Shown here: piece by piece, positions 1 through 11,534 of the stretch
Numbering within the stretch: the first letter of the stretch is position 1
Layout of the letters: each line of letters opens with the position of its first letter
Made by a program: the position numbers and the translations under genes
The notes under the pieces: model-generated
The model's database searches: none
Told to the model about the DNA's origin: nothing
What the model saw: only the letters and a program-made list of their open reading frames with translations
NCBI GenBank assembly: GCA_027924585.1
Contig: BSBM01000753.1
Span: 25,796,001 to 25,860,000 of the forward strand
Direction: 5' to 3'
DNA: 64,000 bases
From: Larix kaempferi
Taxonomy: Eukaryota > Streptophyta > Pinopsida > Pinales > Pinaceae

Positions 1-131
1 ATAGGATAGAGAGGAGCCTACGTAGCTCAGAATGAGCAACATCAAGAGCAAATTCCAGTGGCTGAAAATATGCCAGAGATGGGGGAGGCTTTGATGATGA
101 ACAAAGTCTTATTTAAGCCTGAGAAGGAGAG

Positions 132-590
132 GTGGAACCCGCTCAAAGAAAGGCTTTATTCAGGACCATGTGTAAAGTCAAAGGGAAGTGCTGCAAGATG
201 GTGATTAACAGTGGAAGCACTGACAATCTTGTTTCCACAGAGATGGTGGAGAAGCTGAGTTTGAAAAGGACCAAGCATCCTATTCCATACAAGGTATCCT
301 GGCTACATAAGGGACATCAAATCCTGGTAAGTGAACAATGTGAAGTTGATTTACAAGTGGGTACATATAGAGATAAAATTATATGTGATGTTATGCCCAT
401 GGATGTTTGCCATATCCTTCTAGGAAGACCATGGCAATTCGACAAAAAGGTGATACATGATGGTAGGAGAAATTGTCATAGTTTTGAGAAAGATGGGACA
501 AAGCATATTCTTCTTCCTTTGCAAGAAGGGAGTACGATAGAGCAGCAATCCTCTAAGGTCCTAATGTTGACAGGGAAGGAGTATTTGTAG
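132..590 (+). pseudogene. Gypsy-1 retroviral-type aspartic protease
   Basis: The encoded region matches the protease of chromoviral Pol, which cleaves the polyprotein inside the virus-like particle. The active-site triad is at residues 26-28 as NSG within VINSGSTDNLVS, so the catalytic Asp is replaced by Asn and the enzyme should be dead. The closing part CHILLGRPWQFDKKVIHDG is typical of the C-terminal protease and linker of this clade. The frame is open upstream to the window edge, so the Met at 132 is only the first available one. A TAG at 588 ends the piece, and the same frame resumes directly with the RT domain. Identification is firm; lack of function is inferred from the Asn and the stops. 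Confidence 0.85.
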
Positions 591-1460
591 CGAATTGATG
601 AGGAAGAACTTAATTATGCTATGGTATGTAAGCCTAGAGTGGTAGTAATGAGGACCAATATTGCAGATCTTCCTGAGGAGATTCAAGAGATGCTAGGTGA
701 GTTTAGTGACATTGTAGTCGATGAATTACCCAATGAATTGCCACCAAGGAGGGATATAAGTCACCATATTGATTTTATTCTTGGAGCAAGCTTACCAAAT
801 AAGGCAGCATATAGGTTGACACCTCAAGAGAATGAAGAAGTTAGAAGGCAAGTACATGAATTGTTAGACAAGGGACTGATTCAGAAAAGTCCGAGTCCAT
901 GCGCAGTACTGGTAGTACTCACCCCAAAGAACGATGGTGAATGGAGTATGTGCACTAACTCTAGGGCTATCAACAAGATTACCATCAGATACAGGTTTCC
1001 ATTACCCGGGATGGATGACATGATGGATTTCCTGAGTGGAGCAACATGCTTTTCAAAATTAGATCTGAAGAGTGGAATATACCATTAGATCAGAATTCGA
1101 GAAGGAGATGGGTGGAAGAAAACCTTCAAGACAAATGATGAGTTGTATGAGTGGCTGGTTATGCCATTCAGACTGTCCAATGCGCCAATCACTTTCATGA
1201 GATTAATGAATGAGGCCTTGAGAGATTTCATAGGTAAGTTTGTAATAGTTTACCTTGATGATATTTTTATTTTTAGTCAAATAAAAAATGAACAGTTGGA
1301 GCACCTAAGATGTGTCTTGGAGAAATTAAAAAAGGAAAATTTGTTAGTAAATGTGAAGAAATGTACATTTCTGAAATTAGAACTAGTGTATTTGGGTTTT
1401 GTTATCTCAAGAGATGGTTTGAAGATGGATCCGGAAAAAGTGCAAGCAATTATTGATTGA
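591..1460 (+). pseudogene. Gypsy-1 reverse transcriptase
   Basis: RT copies element RNA into cDNA in the particle. Visible landmarks are PRRDISHHIDFILGASLPNK at the start, LLDKGLIQKSPSPCA, the FSKLDLKSGIYH motif, [17 protein letters not shown], and the catalytic box [12 protein letters not shown] with both Asp intact. TAG at 1086 replaces the Gln expected after GIYH, and TGA at 1458 replaces the Trp expected in the D-W-P motif; both fit a single C-to-T or G-to-A change. The frame is conserved across both stops. It would be inactive without readthrough. The family is clear; I do not assign a named lineage. Confidence 0.9.
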
Positions 1461-2060
1461 CCTTCACCTTGGAGCATTTTTGAGGTAATAATTTTCCATG
1501 GGTTGGCAAGTTTTAATAGGAAATTCATAAAGAATTTCACTAGTATTTTTTCATCAATTGTTGAAAAAATTAGAAAGGAAAAAAAACCATTTAAATGGAC
1601 AACAGAGGCTGAAAGTAGCTTTGATTTTTTGAAGAAAAAGATCACTGAGCAACCAGTATTGAAGTTACCATATTTCAAACACCCTTTCCAAGTGAGATGT
1701 GATGCCAGTGGAGTAGCAATTGGAGCTGTAATTAGTCAGGAGGATAGGCCTATAGCATATTTCAGCGAGTAGTTGAATGATTCAAAACAGAAATACTCAT
1801 CTTATGACAAAGAATTTTATGCCATTGTCTAAGCACTAAAGCATTGGAGACATTATTTGATGCTTAGGGAGTTTGTTTTGTTTTCTGATAATCATGCATT
1901 GCAATACATCATGCAACAACCTAAATTGAATCAGAAGCATGTCAAATGGGTTGAGTTCTTGCAAAGCTTTACCTTTGTGTTGAAGCACATAAGTGGGAAA
2001 TCAAATCGAGTAGCTGATGCTTTAAGCCGGAGACAATTGATTGTGCAAGAAAATCAGATC
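1461..2060 (+). pseudogene. Gypsy-1 RNase H domain
   Basis: RNase H removes the RNA strand during reverse transcription. The connection region (HGLASFNRKFIKNF) is followed by the catalytic RCDASGVAIGAVISQ box with its Asp intact, then KQKYSSYDKEFYAI (Glu box), FSDNHALQYIMQQPKLN (Asp box) and SGKSNRVADALSRR at the end. Stops at 1770 (TAG) and about 1830 (TAA) break it without shifting the frame. No second RNase H is visible in the part of this element present here, unlike in elements K and T. Confidence 0.88.
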
Positions 2061-3393
2061 CAAGTCTTAGGATTTGAACACTTAAGGGGTTTGTATGAGC
2101 CTGACATTGATTTTCAGGATGCATATAGAGTTTGTAGAAATCCTTTGGAGGTGGACAGAGAGCCATGGATGGAATATATGTTGCAAGATGGTTTGCTTTT
2201 TAAAAACAGTAAACTTTGTATTCCCAAATGTTCCATGAGAGAGAACTTGATACAGGAGAAACATAATGGAGGGATGGAAGGTTACTTTGGAAGTGATAAA
2301 ACCTTTGGATAGTTGAGCCATTTATATTTTTGGCCAAAGATGAGGTTTGAGGTTGGAAATTTTGTGAGCAGGTGTAGGGTATGCCATCATGCCAAGGGAA
2401 GAAGCCAAAACACAGGCTTGTACACACCATTACCCATTCCAACTAGGACTTGGGATTCTGTGAGTATGGATTTCATTTTGGGTTTACCAAAAACTCAGAA
2501 GGGAAATGATTCTATTTTTGTAGTTGTATATAGATTTACTAAGATGACACATTTCGTTCCATGTTATAAGACAAGTGATGCCACACACATTGCTAACTTG
2601 TTTTTCAATGAAGTTGTGAAGCTACATGGTTTACCTAAGAGGATTGTATCTAAAAGAGATGTAAAGTTCACAGGCCATTTCTGGAGGACCTTGTGGAATA
2701 ATTTGGGTACCAAGTTGAACTTCAACTCAACATATCATCCACAGTCTGATGGCCAGACTGAGCTAGTAAATAGAAGTCTGGGTAACATGTTGAGAAGTCT
2801 GATCGGAGAAAATCCAAAGCAGTGGGTCAAAGTGCTAGCTCAAGCTGAGTTGGCATATAATGACTCACCAAACCGAAGTAAAGGAATGAGTCCATTCCAA
2901 ATTCTGTATGGTATGCATCCCAGAGGGGTGTGTGAACTTCGTGATTTGGGTCAAATGGAAAAGAGAAGTGCTGATGGAGAAGATTCTGCAACAAGGATTA
3001 GTGAACTACAAGAGCAAGTTAAAGCAAGGTTGCAACAGAGTAACAATAGTTACAAAACAAGAGCATATTCTAGGAGAAGGGAGAAAAACTATGAGGTAGG
3101 AGATTTGGTTTTAGCACATCTGAGGAAAGAGATATTTTCAAAAGGAGAGTATAACAAGTTGAAAATGAAAAAGATTGGGCCTTGCAGAATACTCAGAAAT
3201 GTTTTAGCAAATTCCTATGAGCTGGAAATTCCAACAGGAATTGGCATCTCACCTATTTTTAATGTGGCAGACCTGTATACATATGTGGCCGATGATACAA
3301 GACAATTGACAGAAGACAAAGATCCTATGGAAGATCTTCAGTGGCTGAAGCAGATGCCTATAGCCCAACCATCAGAAGCTGAGTCTATCTTGG
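2061..3393 (+). pseudogene. Gypsy-1 integrase
   Basis: Integrase joins the cDNA to host DNA. The N-terminal zinc-binding region has His residues before a TAG at 2310 and then CRVCHHAKGR. The catalytic core shows SMDFILGLPKT (first Asp), KRDVKFTGHFW (second Asp) and TYHPQSDGQTELVNRSLGN (Glu). The C-terminal part includes YEVGDLVLAHLRKE and KKIGPCRIL. After the TAG at 2310 the frame stays open for 384 residues, but the last 25 or so belong to the LTR of element K, inserted at 3394 inside the chromodomain. The D-D-E residues are intact, so this domain decayed less than the rest. Confidence 0.92.
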
Positions 3394-5393
3394 TGTTGAA
3401 GCCTTGGATGTGTAGGTTGCTGGAATGGGTTGCAAGGCTAACAACAGAGGGTGAAAACACAGACTGAAAGGCTTCAAAAGGTTCTGCGCAAGAAAAGTTC
3501 TATCCCCATCTTGTTTGGTGTAGTTAACTCCCACATATATAAAGGCCTCCGCTGGAACTTATGGGGTTTGATCCTAAAAGGATCGGTCTTCCCGTGGGGG
3601 ATGGTTAAAGAGTCTCAACTTCTAAATGGATCTAAACCTAGGACAAATCTACCTTAAAGGAAATATAAACTAAGTCATATCTAATCTATAGGAGTGTTTT
3701 GTTTGTGTGCAGGATAATTTGGTTTGAGTTTTAATAAGTCATATCACCAACTTACAGAAATATGAAATTGGATCTCTTCTTATTACTTCAAAATATAATC
3801 AGGTAATGAAAATTAACTGATAATAGTTTAAAGGTTGAGTGCAAGCAAGACTATCCTGTAGTTCTTATGCTAATTGAAAAATTAACATGAATTATTAATT
3901 TCTGTGAATCATTTGCAGAAATAGATAAATATTTTAATTAAATAAATTCAATTAAAACATAAAGATACATAGATCACGAATTAAGACAAATCTAAATCAT
4001 AGATCAACGCATTAATGATTGATTGCAAAAGGATAAACAGTATTCATTCAGTAATTAAGGTGAAGAAATCATATATCATCAAAGAAATTTGATAACATAA
4101 ACAAAGAAGATGTCAAAAGAAACTAACTTTCATTCATAAGGTCTGTAAAAAATTACAAGATCTATGTGAAGCAGCGTTTCTCCAGTCCTTCTCTTGTGAT
4201 TTTCTCCCCCCACTACCCCATGAGACTTCTACCCTTTAAATAATAATTACAAAATAGTTACAAAGGATAGACTTCCCATAAAACAGGGATTACAAAATCA
4301 ACTAATCTAAGAATAACCAAGGGCAACTTGCCACTTGGCTGATACTTCCAACAACTTATCAATATCTGGAAAATTCACTGATTTGAGCCCCAATTGGGCA
4401 TCACAAGTGAAGGAATTTATTTCATTCTTGGCCAGCTTATGCCAGGTGTGCAGGAATATGTGGATCTTTCCTTCTAGACTGATAGGCTGATTGATAAACG
4501 GATCCACACCAACAATTTGGATGTGATCGAGTTGCTGGATCCTTTCTTTGACTTCCCCACATCTACGTTCAACCTGCTCTATCATTTGCAGTTCCATTAT
4601 TCTATAACTCAAAAACTTAGTTTTGAGCTCTTGTTGATACTGGAGAATGTGACTCTATTCCTCTTTGCTTTTGGCCCTCACTAGGACTTCATAGAAAATA
4701 TTCACTCCCTGATAAATGGAATTATCAAGAATGTCTTCATGGGCATAATCAGTCTTCATGTGTTCCTGTTTGAAGTGAGAATCAAGGAATGCTTTGGGGT
4801 CATGCATCCTTTTGGGAGAAAGCCTCAATTTTAGAGAAGCAATCCTCTTTCCCAATACTGCATCCCAAGTCGAAGCTGGAATGACTAAATGTCCAAGGTT
4901 TAGGGGAAAATTAGGCCATCCCCTCCTCTTAGGTCAAGTGAGCTTAGGGAACACCCCATCTATTACAGTGTGGAAGGATATCTCCTCAAGTAACATCCTT
5001 TCTAGGAATACCTTTGGCAATAAATGCATTATGTTGCTTCCCCAAATCCTGATATAAGAAAAAAATTCTCCCACATACCAATCTCCAAGTGTAGGGATTA
5101 AAGTTTTGGCATCGGGAGAAAAAGAAGGTGCATCTTCTTTGAATATCTGTTGGTAGATAGCACCAAAGAAATGGTCATAGATATCATACATCAAGGGAAT
5201 AAAGCTTCCCTCCCACAAATCTGAACAGTAAATATGGAGTCAAGGCGATGACAAGTTCCAATTCCATCCCATAGAGGGATACTGGAATTCTGAGCAGAAG
5301 ACATCAATCACATAGGCATAATAAAAGAATTGTGGCTTCTTTGCTGTTTTATGATATCGTTCAATGGATGTCTTTAATTCTAATGACAAGATG

Positions 5394-5714
5394 TGTTGTA
5401 GTCCCAAGGTTCATATGGTTATCATGGATACACTACATAATATAAGCAAACATATACAATGATACAGATACAAGAGACAAGACAGAGAGAGAAACAAGCC
5501 TTTATATTAACCAGCAAGAGCAGAATACAGTCATAGAACCAATCTCTCCATTACATCGGCTCACCAGCCTAGATATATATATATATATATGCAAATATAG
5601 TTACATAACCATCTGTCGGTTTATCTAACCGACCTGACCTATACTAGTCGACATGTGCTACAGAGTGGTCGGGCGGAGGGCCTAGTCGATAGGATGACCT
5701 AGGACCCTCCAACA
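5394..5714 (-). repeat. Element G left (3') LTR
   Basis: It starts TGTTGTAGTCCC and ends CCCTCCAACA and aligns over its length with 17225-17554. It includes an AT dinucleotide run near 5573-5590, longer than in the other copy, and a CGACCTGACC/GTCGAC-rich tail. On the minus strand the polypurine tract lies immediately upstream. Confidence 0.95.
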
Positions 5715-5724
5715 TCTCTCCCAC
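5715..5724 (-). promoter_or_regulatory. Element G polypurine tract
   Basis: GTGGGAGAGA on the minus strand directly abuts the 3' LTR start. A purine run in this place is the expected primer for plus-strand DNA synthesis. Confidence 0.7.
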
Positions 5725-5759
5725 GTCAAAATATTTCTTCGTCCCGAAGAAATGGAGAG

Positions 5760-8700
5760 ATCAAAATTTCAAAAAAAAAAGTTATACAGATGGTTATGAC
5801 AGAGGAATGCTGGAATCAATAGTGTCAGGTATCTGGAGATAGACTTCGATGATAACTTCAGCAGAGACAGGGAGGTGGTCTTGGAATTCTTCCCAAGTGC
5901 AGAGCAGATTCTGGATGTCTACGGTCAGAGTTGTGAGTTTCAACAGATTTTCCATTTTGTCATGAGTGGATTTAGCCTACAAGTGGATCATGTCGGGACC
6001 AAATGTGTTGATTGTATTCTCAGCAGCAACAAGTAACTGATGAATTCGAGGCTGAATTTCTCCAAGTTTATGGAGGCCTCCTCGGGCTTGTGACATCCAC
6101 TGGACTTCTTGCTTCTCTAACTTATCCAATTTCTTGTTTTCCATGATGATTTGGTTATCAAGTTGTTAGATAAGGGCTTCATCTGCAGTCAAGCACTGTT
6201 GTTGAAGCTTGCTTAGCAATGCTCTTGTTTTCTGAAGATCTTTGTAGATGTCGCCATAATAAACATACCAATTGTTCAGAACCATGGTAAGTTTTTCTGC
6301 TTGATTGGCGTACTGCTTGAGTACTTTGAAGGCTTCTGAAAAGGCTGTAAATTGATTTGTCATGAGGGAAGCTACCTCAGTAGCTTGATCTTGCTGTTTC
6401 TTGAGAAGCTCAAATTGTAGCATCGACACGATAGATTCCAGTAACTGGTATGCTTTGTCTAGAGGTGGTGTCTTTTCGGTGCTAGCTAGAAGCGGAACAA
6501 CTTGTTGAGCTAAGCGTTCACATTTGGTGAGAAATGTGATCTTTTCTTCCTGGAGCTGTAATATTTGTTCCTGTGATTTCTATCAGCGACATCTTTGGAC
6601 TCCGAGGACTGCGTCTTCAAGTAAATCAAGCTCCTATTGGGGCACCAAGTGTGGCTGGTAACTTGTAGTAGCTCCCAATTGGTCTAAATATACAGATGGA
6701 GCATTTTCTTGTATTTGCTGCATTTCCAATTGCTGCTGCAATTCTCTTTCTTTGCGTTTCTTTTCTTTGTGCTTCCCGTGGCTACTCTTTTCTTTTTCTT
6801 TGTCTATAGTTTGCTGTTCTGGGTCCTTATCTTTTCCTTCTATTGTTGGGTGCCTGTCGATGACTGCTTGTGTGCTGACAACAACCTATTCTTCCTGTCT
6901 TTGTGTACTAGGTACTGCTGTTGTGATGACTGGAGTTTCATGTTCTGCTACTTTGGCCCTTGGTGGATTTACTGCTGGTGTGCTAGAGATTTCTATATTG
7001 CTTATATTGACATTTGGAGCATTTGTGTGCTCTAATGGCCTTGCATGTCAGCTACAGTTTCTTGATTTGCGATTGCTTCCTAAGGTATAGTAGAAGTGGC
7101 TTTATCTCCTTTTGTCGTGGCTGCTTCTTTGTTGAGCTGCTGTGTAAGTGGACTAGACTTGGATCCGTCGACAGGGGAACTCGACCGGTTTACTGGGAGT
7201 GAGGGTAGGTCGACGGATGTCAGAATTGGACTCGATGAAATGGTACTGTCGAGTGCATCCGAACTAACTAGACTCGACTCGACCTGGGAACCGACAACTT
7301 GGGGATTTTATTTTCGAGTGGCATTTGCTTGGGATGGATTCATTTGTTGTGGAGATGAATTGACTAGAAGAGGAGTATAGACACCTGTTTGTTGTGCATA
7401 TACTAAGTCTGATGGGTTAGGATTTCTGATATGATAGGTTTTCATGTGACCAACAATTTCTGGAAGGGATGATTGTGAAGGTAAACTTCCAGTTTGAATG
7501 GTGTCGGAGGGAGCTAAATTAACTGGGTTAGAAGACGAAGAGGCAAAAACTGGTTGTTGGATGACCATCTCACGCCAGTTAGGACAAAATACCGAAATGT
7601 TTGCAATGAATGTATTCAAAGCGGTATCTTTTGTGACAAGAAGAGAAGGTAAGGCTAAGAGACTTCTTTCTTCTTCTATTGTAGTTGGGGAATGGGGAGG
7701 GGACTTGATGGTTAAGTCAATATCAGGTACGACTGAAATTTTGGGTTTTTTAACAATAAGTTGGGAAGATGGATACTTATCTATTTCTAAGAATTTTCTG
7801 AACTAATATTCGACTGGCAGTTTGTTCTTGGCTGCATCTTCAAGGATTTGGGTAGCGATGTCATATAGCTTGATCTCATCTGCTACTGTCGGTTCTTGAA
7901 ATGTTACTTGTCTTTTCCCTTTTCCCTTGGTTGATATTACTTGGTTATGTCGGGTTTTGACAATTTCTGCTGCTACCTCCTAGATATTGTCGTCTGTTAG
8001 AAGATGTTCTAGGTTGTTGGACTCTGTGTCGCTGTTCGACTGTTCTCCGGTCTCTGCTGATTCTGTGTGCGGATTTTGGGTAAGTGCTAACACCTTAGGG
8101 CTAGGTGTCAACTCGACTGATAGCTAAAAGTGTTCATGTACAACAGACTTTCATATGCTTCTTCTTGTTCCATGTCGGATAGAGGCTCAACATATTTGAA
8201 GTTGGTTTTCCTTGCTTGTGCCGAGATGGGTAATACTTTGTTAGATTGGCGGCTTAACTCTGTGAAGATTTCGCTTACTGAAGGGTAATAGTCGAGTCAT
8301 TCTACTGGTCCTGTTGCTCCTTCCCTGTACCATACTGCTGTCATCCAAAGATAGTTGGATGTGCGCTGTCGGGGGCAGGCTTCGACGGACATTCTATGGT
8401 ACCCTCCATCTTGTTTCTATTTCTTTAAGATCAATAAACCATGCTTCCATCCAAATTTTGATTGTTGTAGGTCCATATCAGCTTGCTCCAGGTGCAAAGT
8501 AGCGGAAATTTTCCATAAGGACGAGTCGGTTTTCAGCAAAATCCTTGTTTCCTTTTGGTCGAAAGTGGGTCATAGCAATCCAAATGAGTAGAGATGGGTA
8601 GCGGATGCTAGCTCCCTCCTCCTGTCACTTATGGCATGTATATTTGAGAATGTCATCCAAGTAATCTGCCCAGTTGTATACCTTTCCGTTCATAGCCATA

Positions 8701-9557
8701 TTCTTGACAACTTCTAGCATTTCGGTCTTCAAGTCTGAACCTCTACCTGTTCGTGAAAGTGCATGTGATACAATATTGGCGGCAGTTTTGTAATTTCCAA
8801 AAACAATCTGGCTCACGACTATACCTCGTGAGTTCTTTCCAGCAGGATAATCGACAAACTCATCAATCAAGTCTGCACCTGAACTTGTTGGTACAACATC
8901 TCCTTTATGTGAAAGTCCAATTATTTTGTGGATGATTTCACCATTGATTTCAACCAGAATATCAAAGTAAAGCTTTCCATTGTGATATCTGCTAACGATG
9001 AATTGTGCCATGAATTCTTTCAATCCTCCAAAATGATCCATTAAAGGTGCCTTCAGGTAATGCAGAATTGTGGCTATCTGCAACCGTCATGCTTCCTCTC
9101 TCCAGTGACCATTTGAATCCTTCCCCCAATTTTCAACGCTCCTCCATGCTTTCTTCCAGGTGGGTTCTAATGCTTTTGAATTCCGAATCAATTGGAGTCT
9201 AGTTTCCAGTGGTGTTTGTTCTTTCTCCAGTTCTCTAACTGATGTTAGCTGTTAAAGTTTTTTGGGGAGCCATGGCGGATTCAGGGTGTGAGGTTGTGAA
9301 ATTAGCTTCAGCAGAGTTTCTTGGAGTTCAAGTTCTCGGCAGAAGAGTAACCAAGAATCCTCGAGCTCCGAATTTATGGTGGAGTTACTTGGCACGGGTG
9401 AACGAGACGTAGAGGTCTGTATGAATGGTTGATTTGATAGGGATATTAAATTAGACTGTCCGGATGTCGACGCTTCATTAGATGCATTACTTCTGGAGGC
9501 ACGATTATCTTTAGCCTTTATTTCTTTTTCATTATGGCGCTGCGACAACTCGTTCAT
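5760..9557 (-). pseudogene. Element G third ORF after integrase (decayed, unknown function)
   Basis: Downstream of integrase on the sense strand there are about 3.8 kb of coding remains. In order: a Ser/Asn-rich start (9252-9557, beginning MNELSQRHNEKEIKAKDNRA); a compact domain of about 150 residues (8625-9083) with LYFDILVEINGEIIHKIIGL and LIDEFVDYPAG; a Ser/Pro/Gln-rich stretch (about 7200-7620); and a helical, coiled-coil-like segment (6166-6429) continuing toward 5760 with EKQEVQWMSQARGGLHKLGE. Plant Gypsy elements such as Athila are known to carry an ORF in this position, often called env-like, but I see no signal peptide or transmembrane segment here. I do not recognise the domain. Stops and shifts between pieces show it is broken. 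Confidence 0.6.
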
Positions 9558-9851
9558 TGTGTTATGTCGACGAGCTTCTCTACTTATGTTTGGTCGGTCC
9601 GAGCTCCAATGCTTCTGCCATGCCAGATTTTATTCTGCAAACCGTCGATGTTCTTGTCGGTTCCTGTAATATCGACGGTTGTGCACTAGACTTCTTTCTC
9701 TGCTTTTTCCCTCCTTCTTCTGCCATTCTCTCATCATTTCTTCTTTTTCAGTGTTCTGCTATATTTGCTTGATTGCTTATAGTACTCTCATTCGGTTATT
9801 TCTAACCGTTTTTTTCTTTTTTTTGAATATTCATGATTTATACCTTTTAAG

Positions 9852-11139
9852 TTAGGTGCCATTTACTTCTTTCTTGAAAATATTTCCTTGTAACGTTTTC
9901 ATTCGGACTGAGCCATTAGGATTTAGCATTTCGATGATATAGGGTCCCATCCATTCTGTATGCAACTTCTTTGGCTTCCCTTTTACTCGGCTATTATAGA
10001 GGAGTGCTAAATATCTAACTGATAGATTCTTTTGTTTGATATTTCTATCATCCCATGCTTTTTGTTGTTGTTTTTGCACTCTCTGATGTTCTATTTCCAA
10101 CTGTCAACTTTCATCCAGCGTCGACAACTATAATAGCCGTTCATGTCGAGTGTCTTCGACGTCGATATGTAGAGCTGTTGCAATGGTCGGTGCTTGTCGT
10201 CGAAAATGTAACGGCACGACCGCCTCTTTCCCATAGACAAGTGAGAATGGTGTGTGTCCTATCGTTCTCTTATATGCTGTTCTATATGCCCAAAGGACAA
10301 CAGGTACTTTATCGTCCCGATCATCTTTCTCTATGTTGCAAATTTTTGTCAGTCCTTTTGTAAGTGTTTTATTGAATGATTCTACTACGCCGTTCGACTG
10401 AGGATGATATGTTTTGCTTATTCTATGATCAACTACAAATTCCTTAGTCAATGCTTTAATGGTTTTACATACAAAGTGCATACCTTGGTCACTTATCAAT
10501 GTTATGGGGCATCCAAAATGCATTATGATGTTTTCATAAATAAATTTAGCGGAAACTTCACTTGAACATGTTTCGACTGGTTCTGCTTCTTCCCACTTGG
10601 TAACGTATTCGACAGCAGTGATAATATACCAAGCACCTGCTCATCTTCCCACTATTGGAAATGGTCCAATAAAATCGATAGGCCAAATTTCAAATGTTCG
10701 CCTAGGGTTAATTGGGATCAATGGCATTTCTGTTCTTGGTAGTGGTCGGGCCATGCGCTGACATTTATCACACTTAGATACAAACTCTCGACAGTATTTA
10801 TGAACTGTTGACCACCATAGTCCTGCCTGTAGGATTTTTCTAGCTGTTATGTCTTCATGATAATGTCCTCCCACTGGTCCAACATGGGCTTCTGTAATTA
10901 TATCCTGTCGTTCATGCTCAAGTTCACATTGGCATAGTGTATCATCCAGGACAAGTTTATAAAGATATCCATTGATTAAAGTGTAGGGGGTTGCTTTCAT
11001 TGCTAATATATTCCTCCTTTTCTCATTCATTCCCTTTGGGGCTTGCCCATTTTCGAGAAATTGTGCAATTTTCGTAAGTTCTGAAGGTACTGCTTCAATG
11101 CGAAACAAGTGTGCATCTGGTAAGTCGTATTCAATTCCT
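9852..11139 (-). pseudogene. Element G integrase
   Basis: The zinc-binding N-terminus reads HVGPVGGHYHEDITARKIL followed by CREFVSKCDKCQR, giving H-H-C-C. The catalytic core continues with WPIDFIGPFP (first Asp), LISDQGMHF (second Asp) and TYHPQSNGVVESFNKTL (Glu), then VLWAYRTAYKRTIGHTPF. The C-terminal piece at 9852-10100 has TEWMGPYIIEMLNPNGSV. The first part shares an ORF with RT/RNase H (10641-12041); breaks near 10640 and 10128 split the rest. All three catalytic acidic residues are present. Confidence 0.9.
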
Positions 11140-11534
11140 GTCGATTCTTCTCTCGTGTTGACTCTCGAAAAATGGTCTGGTCCGACATTAGCTTTTCCAG
11201 GTCGAATGATTACTTCGAATTCAAATTCTTGAAACAATAATAACCAACGACATAGTCTCCCATGATGCAATGGTTTATTGACTAAGTATTTTAAAGCTTG
11301 GTGATCTGTATAAAATATAAAGGAATTAGCCAATAAATAATGACGGTATTTCTGAAGGGAAAATACCATACCTAATGCTTCTCTTTCGGTCATAGAATAA
11401 TTTCTTTCTGCTTTATTCAATTTCCGACTGCTGAATGCATTAGGATAATCCATGTCATCTTCTCTGGGTTGTGTTAGAATGGCTCCCACTGCTATTCCAG
11501 ATGCATCAATATGTACATGAAATTTCTTTGACCA
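11140..11534 (-). pseudogene. Element G RNase H domain
   Basis: The domain keeps the usual Gypsy catalytic residues: Asp in HIDASGIAVGAILTQ, Glu in ERNYSMTEREAL, Asp in FYTDHQALKYLV and Asp in NVGPDHFSRV. It is fused in frame between RT and integrase. Unlike K and T, this element has no visible second RNase H, and its own RNase H site is intact. Confidence 0.88.

Larger units (their letters stand above)
1..3393 (+). mobile_element. Gypsy-1: chromovirus-type Ty3/Gypsy retrotransposon, 5' part (truncated at window edge)
   Basis: This is the protease, reverse transcriptase, RNase H and integrase region of a Ty3/Gypsy element in that order. All pieces lie in one reading frame (frame 3) and are separated only by in-frame stops; I see no frameshift in 3.3 kb. 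The 5' LTR and gag lie left of the window. The coding frame runs straight into the LTR of element K at 3394, and the missing 3' end is found at 39794 after the repeated CTTGG. The chromodomain at the far end places it among the chromoviruses. The element is old and cannot code for a full protein. Confidence 0.93.

Noticed and set aside
6709-7380. Hydrophobic, Cys/Phe-rich plus-strand ORFs suggesting membrane proteins
   Set aside because: They are antisense to the Gln/Lys-rich coding remains of the third ORF of element G and have no domain; two overlapping frames are open together.
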